The translations under genes were made by a program, and so were the position numbers. A stretch of DNA of 5,202 nt from Phycisphaerae bacterium (lineage in GTDB: Bacteria; Planctomycetota; Phycisphaerae; Phycisphaerales; SM1A02), in NCBI GenBank assembly GCA_016873355.1, contig VGXK01000176.1, positions 1 through 5,202 of the forward strand, given 5' to 3'. Below are positions 1 through 5,105 of the stretch, in pieces. Each line of letters starts with the position of its first letter. Positions within the stretch are counted from its first letter, which is position 1. The notes under the pieces were generated by a model. That model saw only the letters and a program-made list of their open reading frames with translations, was not told the origin of the DNA and did no database searches.

Positions 1-1
1 G

Positions 2-625
2 CTGCTTCATGTCGCGCAGCGCGCGCTTGATCGGGAAGCGCCGGATCGTCGGCGCTGCGCGGTGTGGATCGGTCGCGCGTGCCATCCGCCGGCGCGGGCG
101 CTCGTGCGAGGTCTCCGCGGCGTGGTGAACGGTCGTCGTCCGGTTCCGGATCCCGCGCTGCTCGAGCGTTCGATCCTGGTCGACGCCGAGACGCCGCAGG
201 AGCGCGCATGGGCGATCGAGCAGGCGGCTCGATGTCCCGGCGTCTTCCTCGTCGTCGGCGACGGGGCCGGGTTCGATTCGGCGCTCTCGCGCCGCGTGCA
301 GCTTGCGGCGCAGGGGTGCTCGCTCGTGCTCGTGTCGCGACTCGATCGGGAGCGCTCCGCGCTCTCGGTGGCCATGACGCGATGGCTCGTGCTGCCGCAA
401 TCGTGCGGCGCCGGCGAAGCGGGGCGAGTGGCGGCGTGGATCGACGGCGCGTCGCCCGGCTCGGCGCCGCCGGTCGAATGGCCGCCTCCCGCGAGATGGC
501 GCGTGATCCTCCTTCGATCGAAGCAGGCCTCCGCCGCGTCGACGGCGCAGGATCACGGTCCCGTCGGCGCCGACTCGAAATCACCTCCGGGTCCGATCGG
601 CACCGCCACGAAGCGCGGCCAGTAG
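2..625 (+). CDS. ImuA/RecA-like SOS mutagenesis protein, 3' part (start outside window)
   Basis: The frame is open to the left edge, so the 5' end is missing and 207 residues are visible. A GTG at 62 could serve as a start, but homologous-looking sequence continues before it. The visible part matches the C-terminal half of ImuA-type RecA-like proteins as I know them: LLERSILVDA at about residues 53-62, AWAIEQAARCPGV at 69-81, the Walker-B-region strand FLVVGDG (82-88), SRRVQLAA (96-103), VLVSRLDRE (109-117), TRWLVLP (126-132) and RWRVILLRSKQ (165-175). ImuA works with ImuB and DnaE2 in error-prone translesion synthesis after DNA damage; it is cytoplasmic. No imuB follows: the next gene is convergent. 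The last 24 codons overlap the 3' end of that gene. The final 30 residues (after LLRSKQ) are low in recognisable family features. The Walker A region lies outside the window, so the assignment rests on the C-terminal pattern only; a generic RecA-like protein is the alternative. Confidence 0.6.
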   Translation: MLHVAQRALDREAPDRRRCAVWIGRACHPPARALVRGLRGVVNGRRPVPDPALLERSILVDAETPQERAWAIEQAARCPGVFLVVGDGAGFDSALSRRVQLAAQGCSLVLVSRLDRERSALSVAMTRWLVLPQSCGAGEAGRVAAWIDGASPGSAPPVEWPPPARWRVILLRSKQASAASTAQDHGPVGADSKSPPGPIGTATKRGQ

Positions 626-1731
626 AGGCGCTTCGTTCCCTCTGGCGACACGAGTTCCGCGAAGTCGAAACTGTTCGACGCGTAGGTCACGAGCAGATCG
701 TGCTCGCCTGCAGCGACGAGCTCCGGATGCGCCTTCGCCGCGTACACGAACGGTTTCGGCAGATCGCATTCCGGGGGTCGGAAGACGATCGTCGGCTCGC
801 TCCACGGGCCCGTGAGTTTCGGCGCGGTGCGCACGCCGATCGTCGAGGCGCCGAATCCGTAGCTCGCCACGTGCACGAACGAATCGGCGCGCGGCTCCCA
901 GTGGATGGAGCACTCGGCGCCCGCGTCGTCGATCACGAAGGCGGGACCCTCAGCACCGAGCGTGTCGGCGGGCACCCAGCCGCGCGATTCGCCGGCCCAC
1001 CACTGCTCGCCGTCGAGCGAACCCTTCGCGAGCGTCGCCGCCGGATAGCGCACGAGCGCACCGGCGTGCACGCCGTACTGCTTCGTGGCCAATCCGACCA
1101 CGAACTCGCCCTCGCGCACCACGGCAAGCGCCGGCACCGCGTCGAATGGATCCTTCGGCGCGTCGACGATCCGCATCGACCAGCGATCGACGGGATCGTC
1201 GGGATTGTCGATCACGGCGAGCGCGCGGCCGGCCGCGTCGAAGCCGAGTCCCACGCCCGGCGTCGAGACGATGCCGAAGAGGAAGATGACGAGCGGTCCG
1301 TTCTCGAAGCGAACGCCGTGACCGGGCCAGAAGAAGCGCTCGCCCGCGTTCGGAAAGAACGAGTCCGGCTCCCCGCGCCCGTTTCGACCCCAGTGGAACG
1401 AGATGCGGGCGCTGCGCGGATCGCGGCCCTCCTGGATCGCGATCGTGTTGCGCGGCATGCGCGATTCTGTGCGCCGAAGCGAGTCGCTCGTGGCCACGAA
1501 GGTGTCGCCGAAGAGCCAGAGAATGCGGTCGCTCGAGAGCGGGATCGTGAGCGCCGCGTCCGCGCCGAGCCAGCGCGGCTCGCGGTGGAAGAGCGCATCG
1601 AGCTCGGGAACGGATCGCGCGTGCGAGGCGCCGATCTCCGCCGATCTCGTCGAGTTTCGATCCGCGCAGGAATGGATCGCCGACATCGAGCCGAGCAGGG
1701 CGGCCAGCACCAGCCTTCGGCCTTGCGTCAC
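553..1731 (-). CDS. Exported DUF4185-like five-bladed beta-propeller protein
   Basis: This encodes 392 aa. The chosen GTG start at 1731 has a GGAG ribosome binding site 7 nt upstream (1739-1742) and yields an N-terminus with a basic stretch (GRR), a hydrophobic core (LVLAALLGSMSAI) and Cys22, so it is a Sec signal peptide and possibly a lipoprotein. The lipobox IHSC is poor because of the His. The rest looks like a DUF4185/GH43-like propeller: LWLFGDTF (71-78), a following RNTIAI (94-99), HVASYGFGASTIGVRTAPKLTGPWSEP (roughly 287-313), KAHPEL (333-338), LLVTYASNSFDF (346-357) and YWPRFVAVPI (370-379). Such domains resemble sugar-active five-bladed propellers, but I cannot assign catalytic residues or a substrate. 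It lies 153 bp after the TolB-like gene on the same strand and may be last in its transcription unit. Its last 24 codons overlap the ImuA-like gene on the other strand. Membership of DUF4185 itself is inferred from motif memory; another propeller family is possible. Confidence 0.6.
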   Translation of the reverse strand: MTQGRRLVLAALLGSMSAIHSCADRNSTRSAEIGASHARSVPELDALFHREPRWLGADAALTIPLSSDRILWLFGDTFVATSDSLRRTESRMPRNTIAIQEGRDPRSARISFHWGRNGRGEPDSFFPNAGERFFWPGHGVRFENGPLVIFLFGIVSTPGVGLGFDAAGRALAVIDNPDDPVDRWSMRIVDAPKDPFDAVPALAVVREGEFVVGLATKQYGVHAGALVRYPAATLAKGSLDGEQWWAGESRGWVPADTLGAEGPAFVIDDAGAECSIHWEPRADSFVHVASYGFGASTIGVRTAPKLTGPWSEPTIVFRPPECDLPKPFVYAAKAHPELVAAGEHDLLVTYASNSFDFAELVSPEGTKRLYWPRFVAVPIGPGGDFESAPTGP

Positions 1732-1884
1732 GCCGTCGCTCCGGTCGAGGGCACGAGGCGCAGCTCCGCGTTCGAAGGCGTCCAGTGCGACATCATGATG
1801 CGGCGGCGCGGCTTCTCGAGCATCGTCCGCGGTGATCGAGCGTCGTTCTCGAGGGCCGGTGACATTCGCTGCGCTCTCAAGTGA
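1732..1884 (-). other. 153-bp gap between propeller genes, with possible 45-codon ORF
   Basis: This stretch separates the TolB-like stop from the DUF4185-like GTG. It holds an open frame of 45 codons from an ATG at 1865 (19 bp after the upstream stop, preceded by a weak purine-rich GAGAG) to a TGA at 1728-1730. That TGA overlaps the next gene's GTG start as GTGA, the arrangement seen in translationally coupled genes. The peptide (MSPALENDARSPRT... ending VPSTGATA) resembles nothing I recognise, and in such GC-rich DNA an open frame this short is expected by chance. The gap also carries two copies of TTCTCGAG on the + strand (1813-1820 and 1846-1853). I see no hairpin followed by a T-run on the - strand, so no intrinsic terminator separates the two genes. 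Confidence 0.25.
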
Positions 1885-2985
1885 TCAGGGACGGGCGCTC
1901 GGGGCCGCGTTCGGATCGGGCGCGGACGGAGCCGCCGACGGACTCGGCGCGGGACTCGGCGCCGGCGCTGCCGTCGCTCGATTCGGCGCGGCTCGCGTCG
2001 CAGCCGGCCGCCACGCCGGATACCTCGCGCCGTTCGCCGCGATCTCACGGCGCGAGCGTCCCTGGTCGTCGACCACGAGGATCTCCGCGCCCCGCTCCGT
2101 TTCGATCCCGACGGCGAGCCGACGCCCGTCGGGCGCCCAGCTCGGCGGCGCAAGCGCGCGTCCCTCGAACGACGCGATCGCCGTGTTCTCGCCCCCGTCG
2201 AGCGACAGCACTCGCAGCGCCGTCGTTCCCTGCAGCTCCGTGAAGTACGCGATGCGGCGACCGTCCGGCGACCACGCCGGATCGTGCGCGCCCCCGGGAT
2301 CGCTCGTCAGGCGATGCTCGCCGGAGCCGTCGGACGAGATCGTGCAGAGGCAGGCCGCGCCGTCCCTGCGGGCCACGAAGAGCACTCGGCGGCCGTCGGG
2401 CGAGAACGACGGCGAGGAGCCGCGAACGAGCGTCGTCGTCGCGCCGCGCGAGAGGTCGAGTCGCTCGATCTCGCGTCGATCGTCGTGCAGCACCAGGAAG
2501 ACGAGCCGCGAGCCGTCGGCGGACCACGACGGAGCCTGGTCCCGGTGCGCGCGCTCCGTCACGCGGCGCTGATTCGAACCGTCCGCGTTCATCAGATGAA
2601 CGCCCTCGGGATCATCGCGGACGAACGCGATGAGCGAGCCGTCGGGCGAGGGCGCCGGCGATCGACAACCTCCGCTCGCGACCCTTGTGAGATTGACCGC
2701 ATCGCCTCCGTCGACCGGCACCGACCAGATGTCCCACCCGATGTCGGAGTGATTCCAGTAGAGCACGCGCGAGCCGTCCGGCGTCCAGGTCACCGGCCGT
2801 TCGGTCTCGTGGCGAAGCGTCTCGGTCAGCGCACGCTCGGCCGATCCGTTCGCGTCGACGATCATCACTCGTCCGCGTCGCATGAACGCGATCTCGTCCG
2901 ACGGCGCAGGGCGAGGCTCGCACGCGGGCGCACAGGAGAGCAGGCACGACGCAAGCACGCACCTCCGAACTCGTCCTCGAAGCAT
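1885..2985 (-). CDS. TolB-like PD40 beta-propeller lipoprotein
   Basis: This encodes 366 aa. The ATG at 2985 is preceded by GAGGAGG (2990-2996) with a 4-nt spacer and opens a lipoprotein signal: RGRVRR, hydrophobic VLASCLL, lipobox LLSC with Cys18 the likely lipidated residue (Cys22 is an alternative). The frame stays open upstream to 3417, but that extension runs antisense-free over the acetyltransferase gene and is not credible. The mature part carries six PD40/WD40-like repeats with the TolB signature: VTWTPDG (65-71), APSPDG (111-116), PSWSADG (152-158), PSFSPDG (192-198), PAWSPDG (236-242) and PSWAPDG (281-287), plus a worn YPAWRP at 322-327. That suits a six-bladed propeller acting in protein-protein or ligand binding in the periplasm or at the outer membrane. 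No Pal or TolQRA genes lie nearby, so it is probably not TolB itself. Residues 329-366 are an Ala/Pro/Ser-rich, probably disordered tail. Confidence 0.87.
   Translation of the reverse strand: MLRGRVRRCVLASCLLSCAPACEPRPAPSDEIAFMRRGRVMIVDANGSAERALTETLRHETERPVTWTPDGSRVLYWNHSDIGWDIWSVPVDGGDAVNLTRVASGGCRSPAPSPDGSLIAFVRDDPEGVHLMNADGSNQRRVTERAHRDQAPSWSADGSRLVFLVLHDDRREIERLDLSRGATTTLVRGSSPSFSPDGRRVLFVARRDGAACLCTISSDGSGEHRLTSDPGGAHDPAWSPDGRRIAYFTELQGTTALRVLSLDGGENTAIASFEGRALAPPSWAPDGRRLAVGIETERGAEILVVDDQGRSRREIAANGARYPAWRPAATRAAPNRATAAPAPSPAPSPSAAPSAPDPNAAPSARP
1940..1962. repeat. 12-bp-period tandem repeat in the Pro/Ala tail coding region
   Basis: The 11-mer GGACTCGGCGC occurs at 1940-1950 and again at 1952-1962. 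Read on the - strand it codes for part of the PAPSPAPSPS tail of the TolB-like lipoprotein. It is a small in-frame repeat that could expand or contract without a frameshift. Confidence 0.6.
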
Positions 2986-2989
2986 GTCG

Positions 2990-2996
2990 CCTCCTC
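2990..2996 (-). promoter_or_regulatory. Strong ribosome binding site fixing the TolB-like start
   Basis: GAGGAGG on the - strand, 4 nt before the ATG at 2985. It is a close match to the anti-Shine-Dalgarno complement and decides this start over the more upstream in-frame starts inside the acetyltransferase gene. Confidence 0.7.
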
Positions 2997-3017
2997 GGCC
3001 GACGCGGCTGCGATCGT

Positions 3018-3527
3018 TCACACGCCTTTGAACGCAGCATGGTAGTGGACGGTGCCTGAGACTCCGTGCAGCGCTCGCGGTGCGAGCTCGAGCACCATGA
3101 ACACCTCCGGCGGCGCGTCGAATTCGCACCCGATGCCGAATCGATGCGACGGCGCGAACCCGAAGCGCGGATAGAAACTCGGATGTCCCAACACGACCAC
3201 CGCCTCGGTGCCGATCGCGGCGCACGCATCGATCCCGGCGCGCACGAGCGCTGAGCCGATGCCGCGCCGTTGATGCGAAGGAGCAACCGCCATGGGCCCG
3301 AGACCCATGAGTCGAAGGCGCGGCTGGCCATCGAGCGTCGCCGGCGTAAAGAGAATGTGGCCGACGACGATCTCGTTCTCCGCGCCCACGAGCGACACGA
3401 TCGGCGTCGACTCGCATCGAAGCGTGTCGACGAGATCCGCTTCCGCGGGCGAGGCGAACGCGGCCTCGTTCACGGCGCGAATCGCCGCGAGGTCGCTCGG
3501 CAGCTCTGCTCGGATCCGCGTGCTCAA
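3018..3527 (-). CDS. GNAT-family N-acetyltransferase, YhbS type
   Basis: This encodes 169 aa. The chosen start is TTG at 3525-3527, because the GNAT fold begins right after it (STRIRAELPSDLAAIRAVNEAAF, the usual beta1-alpha1 of the family) and because the TTG overlaps the dioxygenase stop as TTGA, a typical translational-coupling junction. No good Shine-Dalgarno precedes it. The frame continues upstream as far as 4118, but only as a shadow of the dioxygenase gene. Acetyl-CoA binding motif A is visible as the strand LGPMAVAPSHQ followed by the pyrophosphate loop Q86-R-R-G-I-G91. The segment VVLGHPSFYPRFGF (111-124) is the hallmark of the YhbS subgroup, and the C-terminus GVSGTVHYHAAF also fits. 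The enzyme should transfer acetyl from acetyl-CoA to an amine in the cytoplasm; substrates of this subgroup are mostly unknown. It is followed after 32 bp by the TolB-like gene. Confidence 0.9.
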   Translation of the reverse strand: MSTRIRAELPSDLAAIRAVNEAAFASPAEADLVDTLRCESTPIVSLVGAENEIVVGHILFTPATLDGQPRLRLMGLGPMAVAPSHQRRGIGSALVRAGIDACAAIGTEAVVVLGHPSFYPRFGFAPSHRFGIGCEFDAPPEVFMVLELAPRALHGVSGTVHYHAAFKGV

Positions 3528-4087
3528 TTGCCCTGCAGACGAATGTCGCGCGAGAATTCCCAAGCGCCGCTCGGCGCGCGGGAGAGTTCCACCAGCACGG
3601 TGTTCGGACTCGCCGCGGCCCTTCGCCGGTGCTCGGCCGTGATCAAGGGGTCGCCTTCGAACCAGATCTCCATGGAGCGAAGGTGATGCGCCGGCGCCAC
3701 GACCTCGAGATGGAGGTGGGCGGGATCGGTGCCGCTCGGATACGCACCCGGGCGCACGGTCGTCACGCGGAAGGAACCGTCGTCCGCCGAGACCGCCACG
3801 CCTCGAATGCGCGGCACGCGCGTCGGCGAATCGGGCGGGTTGTAGAGCCCGTTGCGATCGGCGTTGTATGCAATCACGGCGGCCTTCGAGAGCGGCATGC
3901 CTCGGTCGTCGAGCACGCGGCCCCGAATCGTCAGTCGCTCGCCGGGTTCGTGCGGCTCGCAGATCGTGATCCGGGACGAATCCGGGTCGGAGGGGGCGCG
4001 CGCATCGGTGATGGAGGGCGGATCGTCGCACGCCGCGGTCAACGCGAACAGCGAGATCAGGGCAAGCACGCAGGGAAGTTGCTTCAT
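3524..4087 (-). CDS. Lipoprotein intradiol ring-cleavage dioxygenase-like protein
   Basis: This encodes 187 aa. The ATG at 4087 follows AAGGAGG with a 4-nt spacer. The N-terminus is a lipoprotein signal (hydrophobic CVLALISLFALTAAC; likely lipidated Cys20, followed by Asp21-Asp22). From about residue 51 the protein follows the catalytic core of protocatechuate 3,4-dioxygenase: a beta strand LTIRGRVLDDRGMPLSKAAVIAY, ADRNGLY with Tyr82, RGVAVSADDGSFRVTTVRPGAYP with Tyr116, and PAHLHL with His124 and His126. These four residues match the Fe(III) ligands Tyr408, Tyr447, His460 and His462 of the Pseudomonas putida enzyme. WFEGDPLI (142-149) and the final WEFSRDIRLQG also match. The family opens catechol-type rings between the hydroxyls using O2. 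The Arg that precedes the His pair by three positions in that enzyme (Arg457) is Asp121 here. The linker domain of cytosolic catechol dioxygenases is absent. Substrate unknown; a non-catalytic role is possible. Confidence 0.87.
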   Translation of the reverse strand: MKQLPCVLALISLFALTAACDDPPSITDARAPSDPDSSRITICEPHEPGERLTIRGRVLDDRGMPLSKAAVIAYNADRNGLYNPPDSPTRVPRIRGVAVSADDGSFRVTTVRPGAYPSGTDPAHLHLEVVAPAHHLRSMEIWFEGDPLITAEHRRRAAASPNTVLVELSRAPSGAWEFSRDIRLQGN

Positions 4088-4188
4088 GTCTCCTCCTTCG
4101 CAGCGCGATGCGCCGCAAGGCGATCGGTCAGCGGGGCGTCAGCGACTCGCGGAAGTAGACCACATGCTCGCCTCATGGATCGCTCACC
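4088..4188 (-). promoter_or_regulatory. Probable promoter region of the dioxygenase unit; GTCAGCG direct repeat
   Basis: The 101-bp gap between the OsmC stop and the dioxygenase start is the largest non-coding stretch ahead of the dioxygenase-GNAT-TolB-like group, so a promoter is expected here. It contains the direct repeat GTCAGCG at 4127-4133 and 4138-4144 (+ strand), spaced 11 bp, about one helical turn, which would suit a regulator binding one face of the DNA. A TCTACT on the - strand further upstream is only a 4/6 match to a sigma70 -10 box, and I see no good -35 partner. No hairpin plus T-run is visible after the OsmC gene, so read-through cannot be excluded. Confidence 0.35.
4092..4098 (-). 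promoter_or_regulatory. Strong ribosome binding site of the dioxygenase gene
   Basis: AAGGAGG on the - strand, 4 nt before the ATG at 4087. It is the best Shine-Dalgarno sequence in the window and fixes the lipoprotein start. Confidence 0.7.
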
Positions 4189-4665
4189 TCACGCGGTCGA
4201 CGCGACGATCGGTTCGCAACGCACGTCCGACTTCACCGAGTTGGCGATGAAGCACTGCTCGTGCGCGGCATGATGCATCGCCGCCAGATCGGCGGGCGAC
4301 GGCTGTTGCGGTCCCGCGAACCGTACATCCGGGTGAAGCGTTACGCGCGTGATCGAAGACCTGCCATTGGCGTCCTTGCCAAGCTCACCCAGCGCGTCGT
4401 CTCGATAGGACTCGACGACGAAACCGCGCTTGGCCGCCAGAGCAAGAAACCAGAGCATGTGACAACTGGACAAGCTTGCAACAAACGCTTCCTCCGGGTC
4501 GACGGCGTGCTCGACGGACAGCGGCACGGGAACGACGCTTGGCGAAGAGGACGCAGGCACTTCCACGCCGCCGTCGAAGTGCCATCGGTGAGCGCGGCTG
4601 TAACGGTTGTCGGTGAATGCGGCTCCGTCCCGAGTCCAGCTCACCGTCGCCTTGTGCGTGCCCAC
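4189..4665 (-). CDS. OsmC/Ohr-family peroxiredoxin
   Basis: This encodes 158 aa from GTG at 4665, chosen because GGGAGG lies 5 nt upstream (4671-4676) and the protein then begins GTHKATVSW, where the family's first strand normally starts. An ATG at 4689, overlapping the DUF1801 stop as ATGA, is the alternative and adds 8 residues. Family features include DNRYSRAHRWHFDGG (19-33), VPASSSP (36-42), VDPEEAFVASLSSCHMLWFL (55-74) with the peroxidatic Cys68, and HHAAHEQCFIANSVK (131-145) with the resolving Cys138. OsmC/Ohr proteins are cytoplasmic dimers that reduce organic hydroperoxides with thiols, often lipoyl-linked. This sequence belongs to the variant with SLSSCH and HEQCFIANS rather than classical Ohr. 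Cys150 is an extra cysteine. It is probably co-transcribed with the DUF1801 gene 20 bp upstream. Confidence 0.93.
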   Translation of the reverse strand: MGTHKATVSWTRDGAAFTDNRYSRAHRWHFDGGVEVPASSSPSVVPVPLSVEHAVDPEEAFVASLSSCHMLWFLALAAKRGFVVESYRDDALGELGKDANGRSSITRVTLHPDVRFAGPQQPSPADLAAMHHAAHEQCFIANSVKSDVRCEPIVASTA

Positions 4666-4670
4666 CGGGT

Positions 4671-4676
4671 CCTCCC
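4671..4676 (-). promoter_or_regulatory. Ribosome binding site supporting the GTG start of osmC-like gene
   Basis: GGGAGG on the - strand, 5 nt before GTG 4665. The competing ATG at 4689 has only a weak GGA close by, so this site argues for the shorter protein. Confidence 0.6.
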
Positions 4677-4685
4677 TTGGCCGAA

Positions 4686-5105
4686 TCATCGTCCATAGCG
4701 ACGACGCGTCGTCGCGATGGAGCCGTTGACAATCTTCTCCAGCACCGACATGTCCACGTCGGCGATTCGTCGGATGTACAGGCAGACCTTGCCCATGCTG
4801 TGCTTGCCGAGTTTCGACAGCAGGGCTTGCTGCGTGGCTCCTTCGACATCCACATACAGCACCAGGTCTCGGCCGCGGATGGCGAAGCCCGCCAGCGGCG
4901 CGACTCCGGTACGCCCGCTCTCATAGGTGTAGCGGTAGGAGTCGTATCCGACGATGCTCGGCCCCCACATCTTCGGCGGCTTGCGAGTGATCCTTCGGAA
5001 CATGGCCATGAGCTGCTTGCAATCCTTGCGCTGCTGCTCATTGGCCCTTGAGGCGATGTAGTCCGCAATACTCGCGCCGGTGAATGTGGTCTTGCCTTCA
5101 GCCAT
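4686..5105 (-). CDS. DUF1801 domain protein
   Basis: This encodes 139 aa from the ATG at 5105, which gives the family-typical opening MAEGKTTFTGASIADYI. An ATG at 5114 would add three residues, and neither has a convincing Shine-Dalgarno. DUF1801 (YdhG-like) features are clear: NEQQRKDCKQL (22-32), PPKMWGPSIVGYDSYRYTY (43-61, with the conserved MWGPSIVG), GFAIRGRDLVLYVD (73-86) and LLSKLGKHSMGKVCLYIRRIADVD (95-118). The length is normal for the family. The fold is known but the biochemical function is not; these are small cytoplasmic proteins. It sits directly before the OsmC gene, and its stop overlaps an ATG of that gene's frame. GC content here is lower than in the genes to the left. Confidence 0.93.
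   Translation of the reverse strand: MAEGKTTFTGASIADYIASRANEQQRKDCKQLMAMFRRITRKPPKMWGPSIVGYDSYRYTYESGRTGVAPLAGFAIRGRDLVLYVDVEGATQQALLSKLGKHSMGKVCLYIRRIADVDMSVLEKIVNGSIATTRRRYGR

Noticed and set aside
1826..1862. Possible intrinsic terminator in the gap (TCGAG/CTCGA stem)
   Set aside because: The stem is only 5 bp and no T-run follows on the - strand.
64..1884. 606-codon open frame on the + strand
   Set aside because: Arg/Ala-rich translation without any recognisable domain; it is the antisense and off-frame shadow of the ImuA-like and DUF4185-like genes, as expected in very GC-rich DNA.
1866..2153. Upstream part of the 141-codon - strand frame ending at 1728
   Set aside because: It overlaps the TolB-like coding region and is Arg-rich shadow sequence; only the last 45 codons lie in the gap and they were considered separately.
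1885..2985. Assignment as the Tol-Pal translocation protein TolB
   Set aside because: PD40 repeats are shared by many proteins; there is no TolB N-terminal domain, it is a predicted lipoprotein, and pal, tolA, tolQ and tolR are absent nearby.
2284..3045. 253-codon + strand frame
   Set aside because: Antisense to the TolB-like gene; no signal, domain or ribosome binding site supports it.
2986..3417. N-terminal extension of the TolB-like frame
   Set aside because: It covers the acetyltransferase gene in another frame, its translation is low-complexity Arg-rich, and the ATG at 2985 has a strong ribosome binding site and a lipoprotein signal.
3528..4118. N-terminal extension of the acetyltransferase frame
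   Set aside because: It lies over the dioxygenase gene on the same strand in another frame and shows no domain; GNAT homology begins just after the TTG at 3527.
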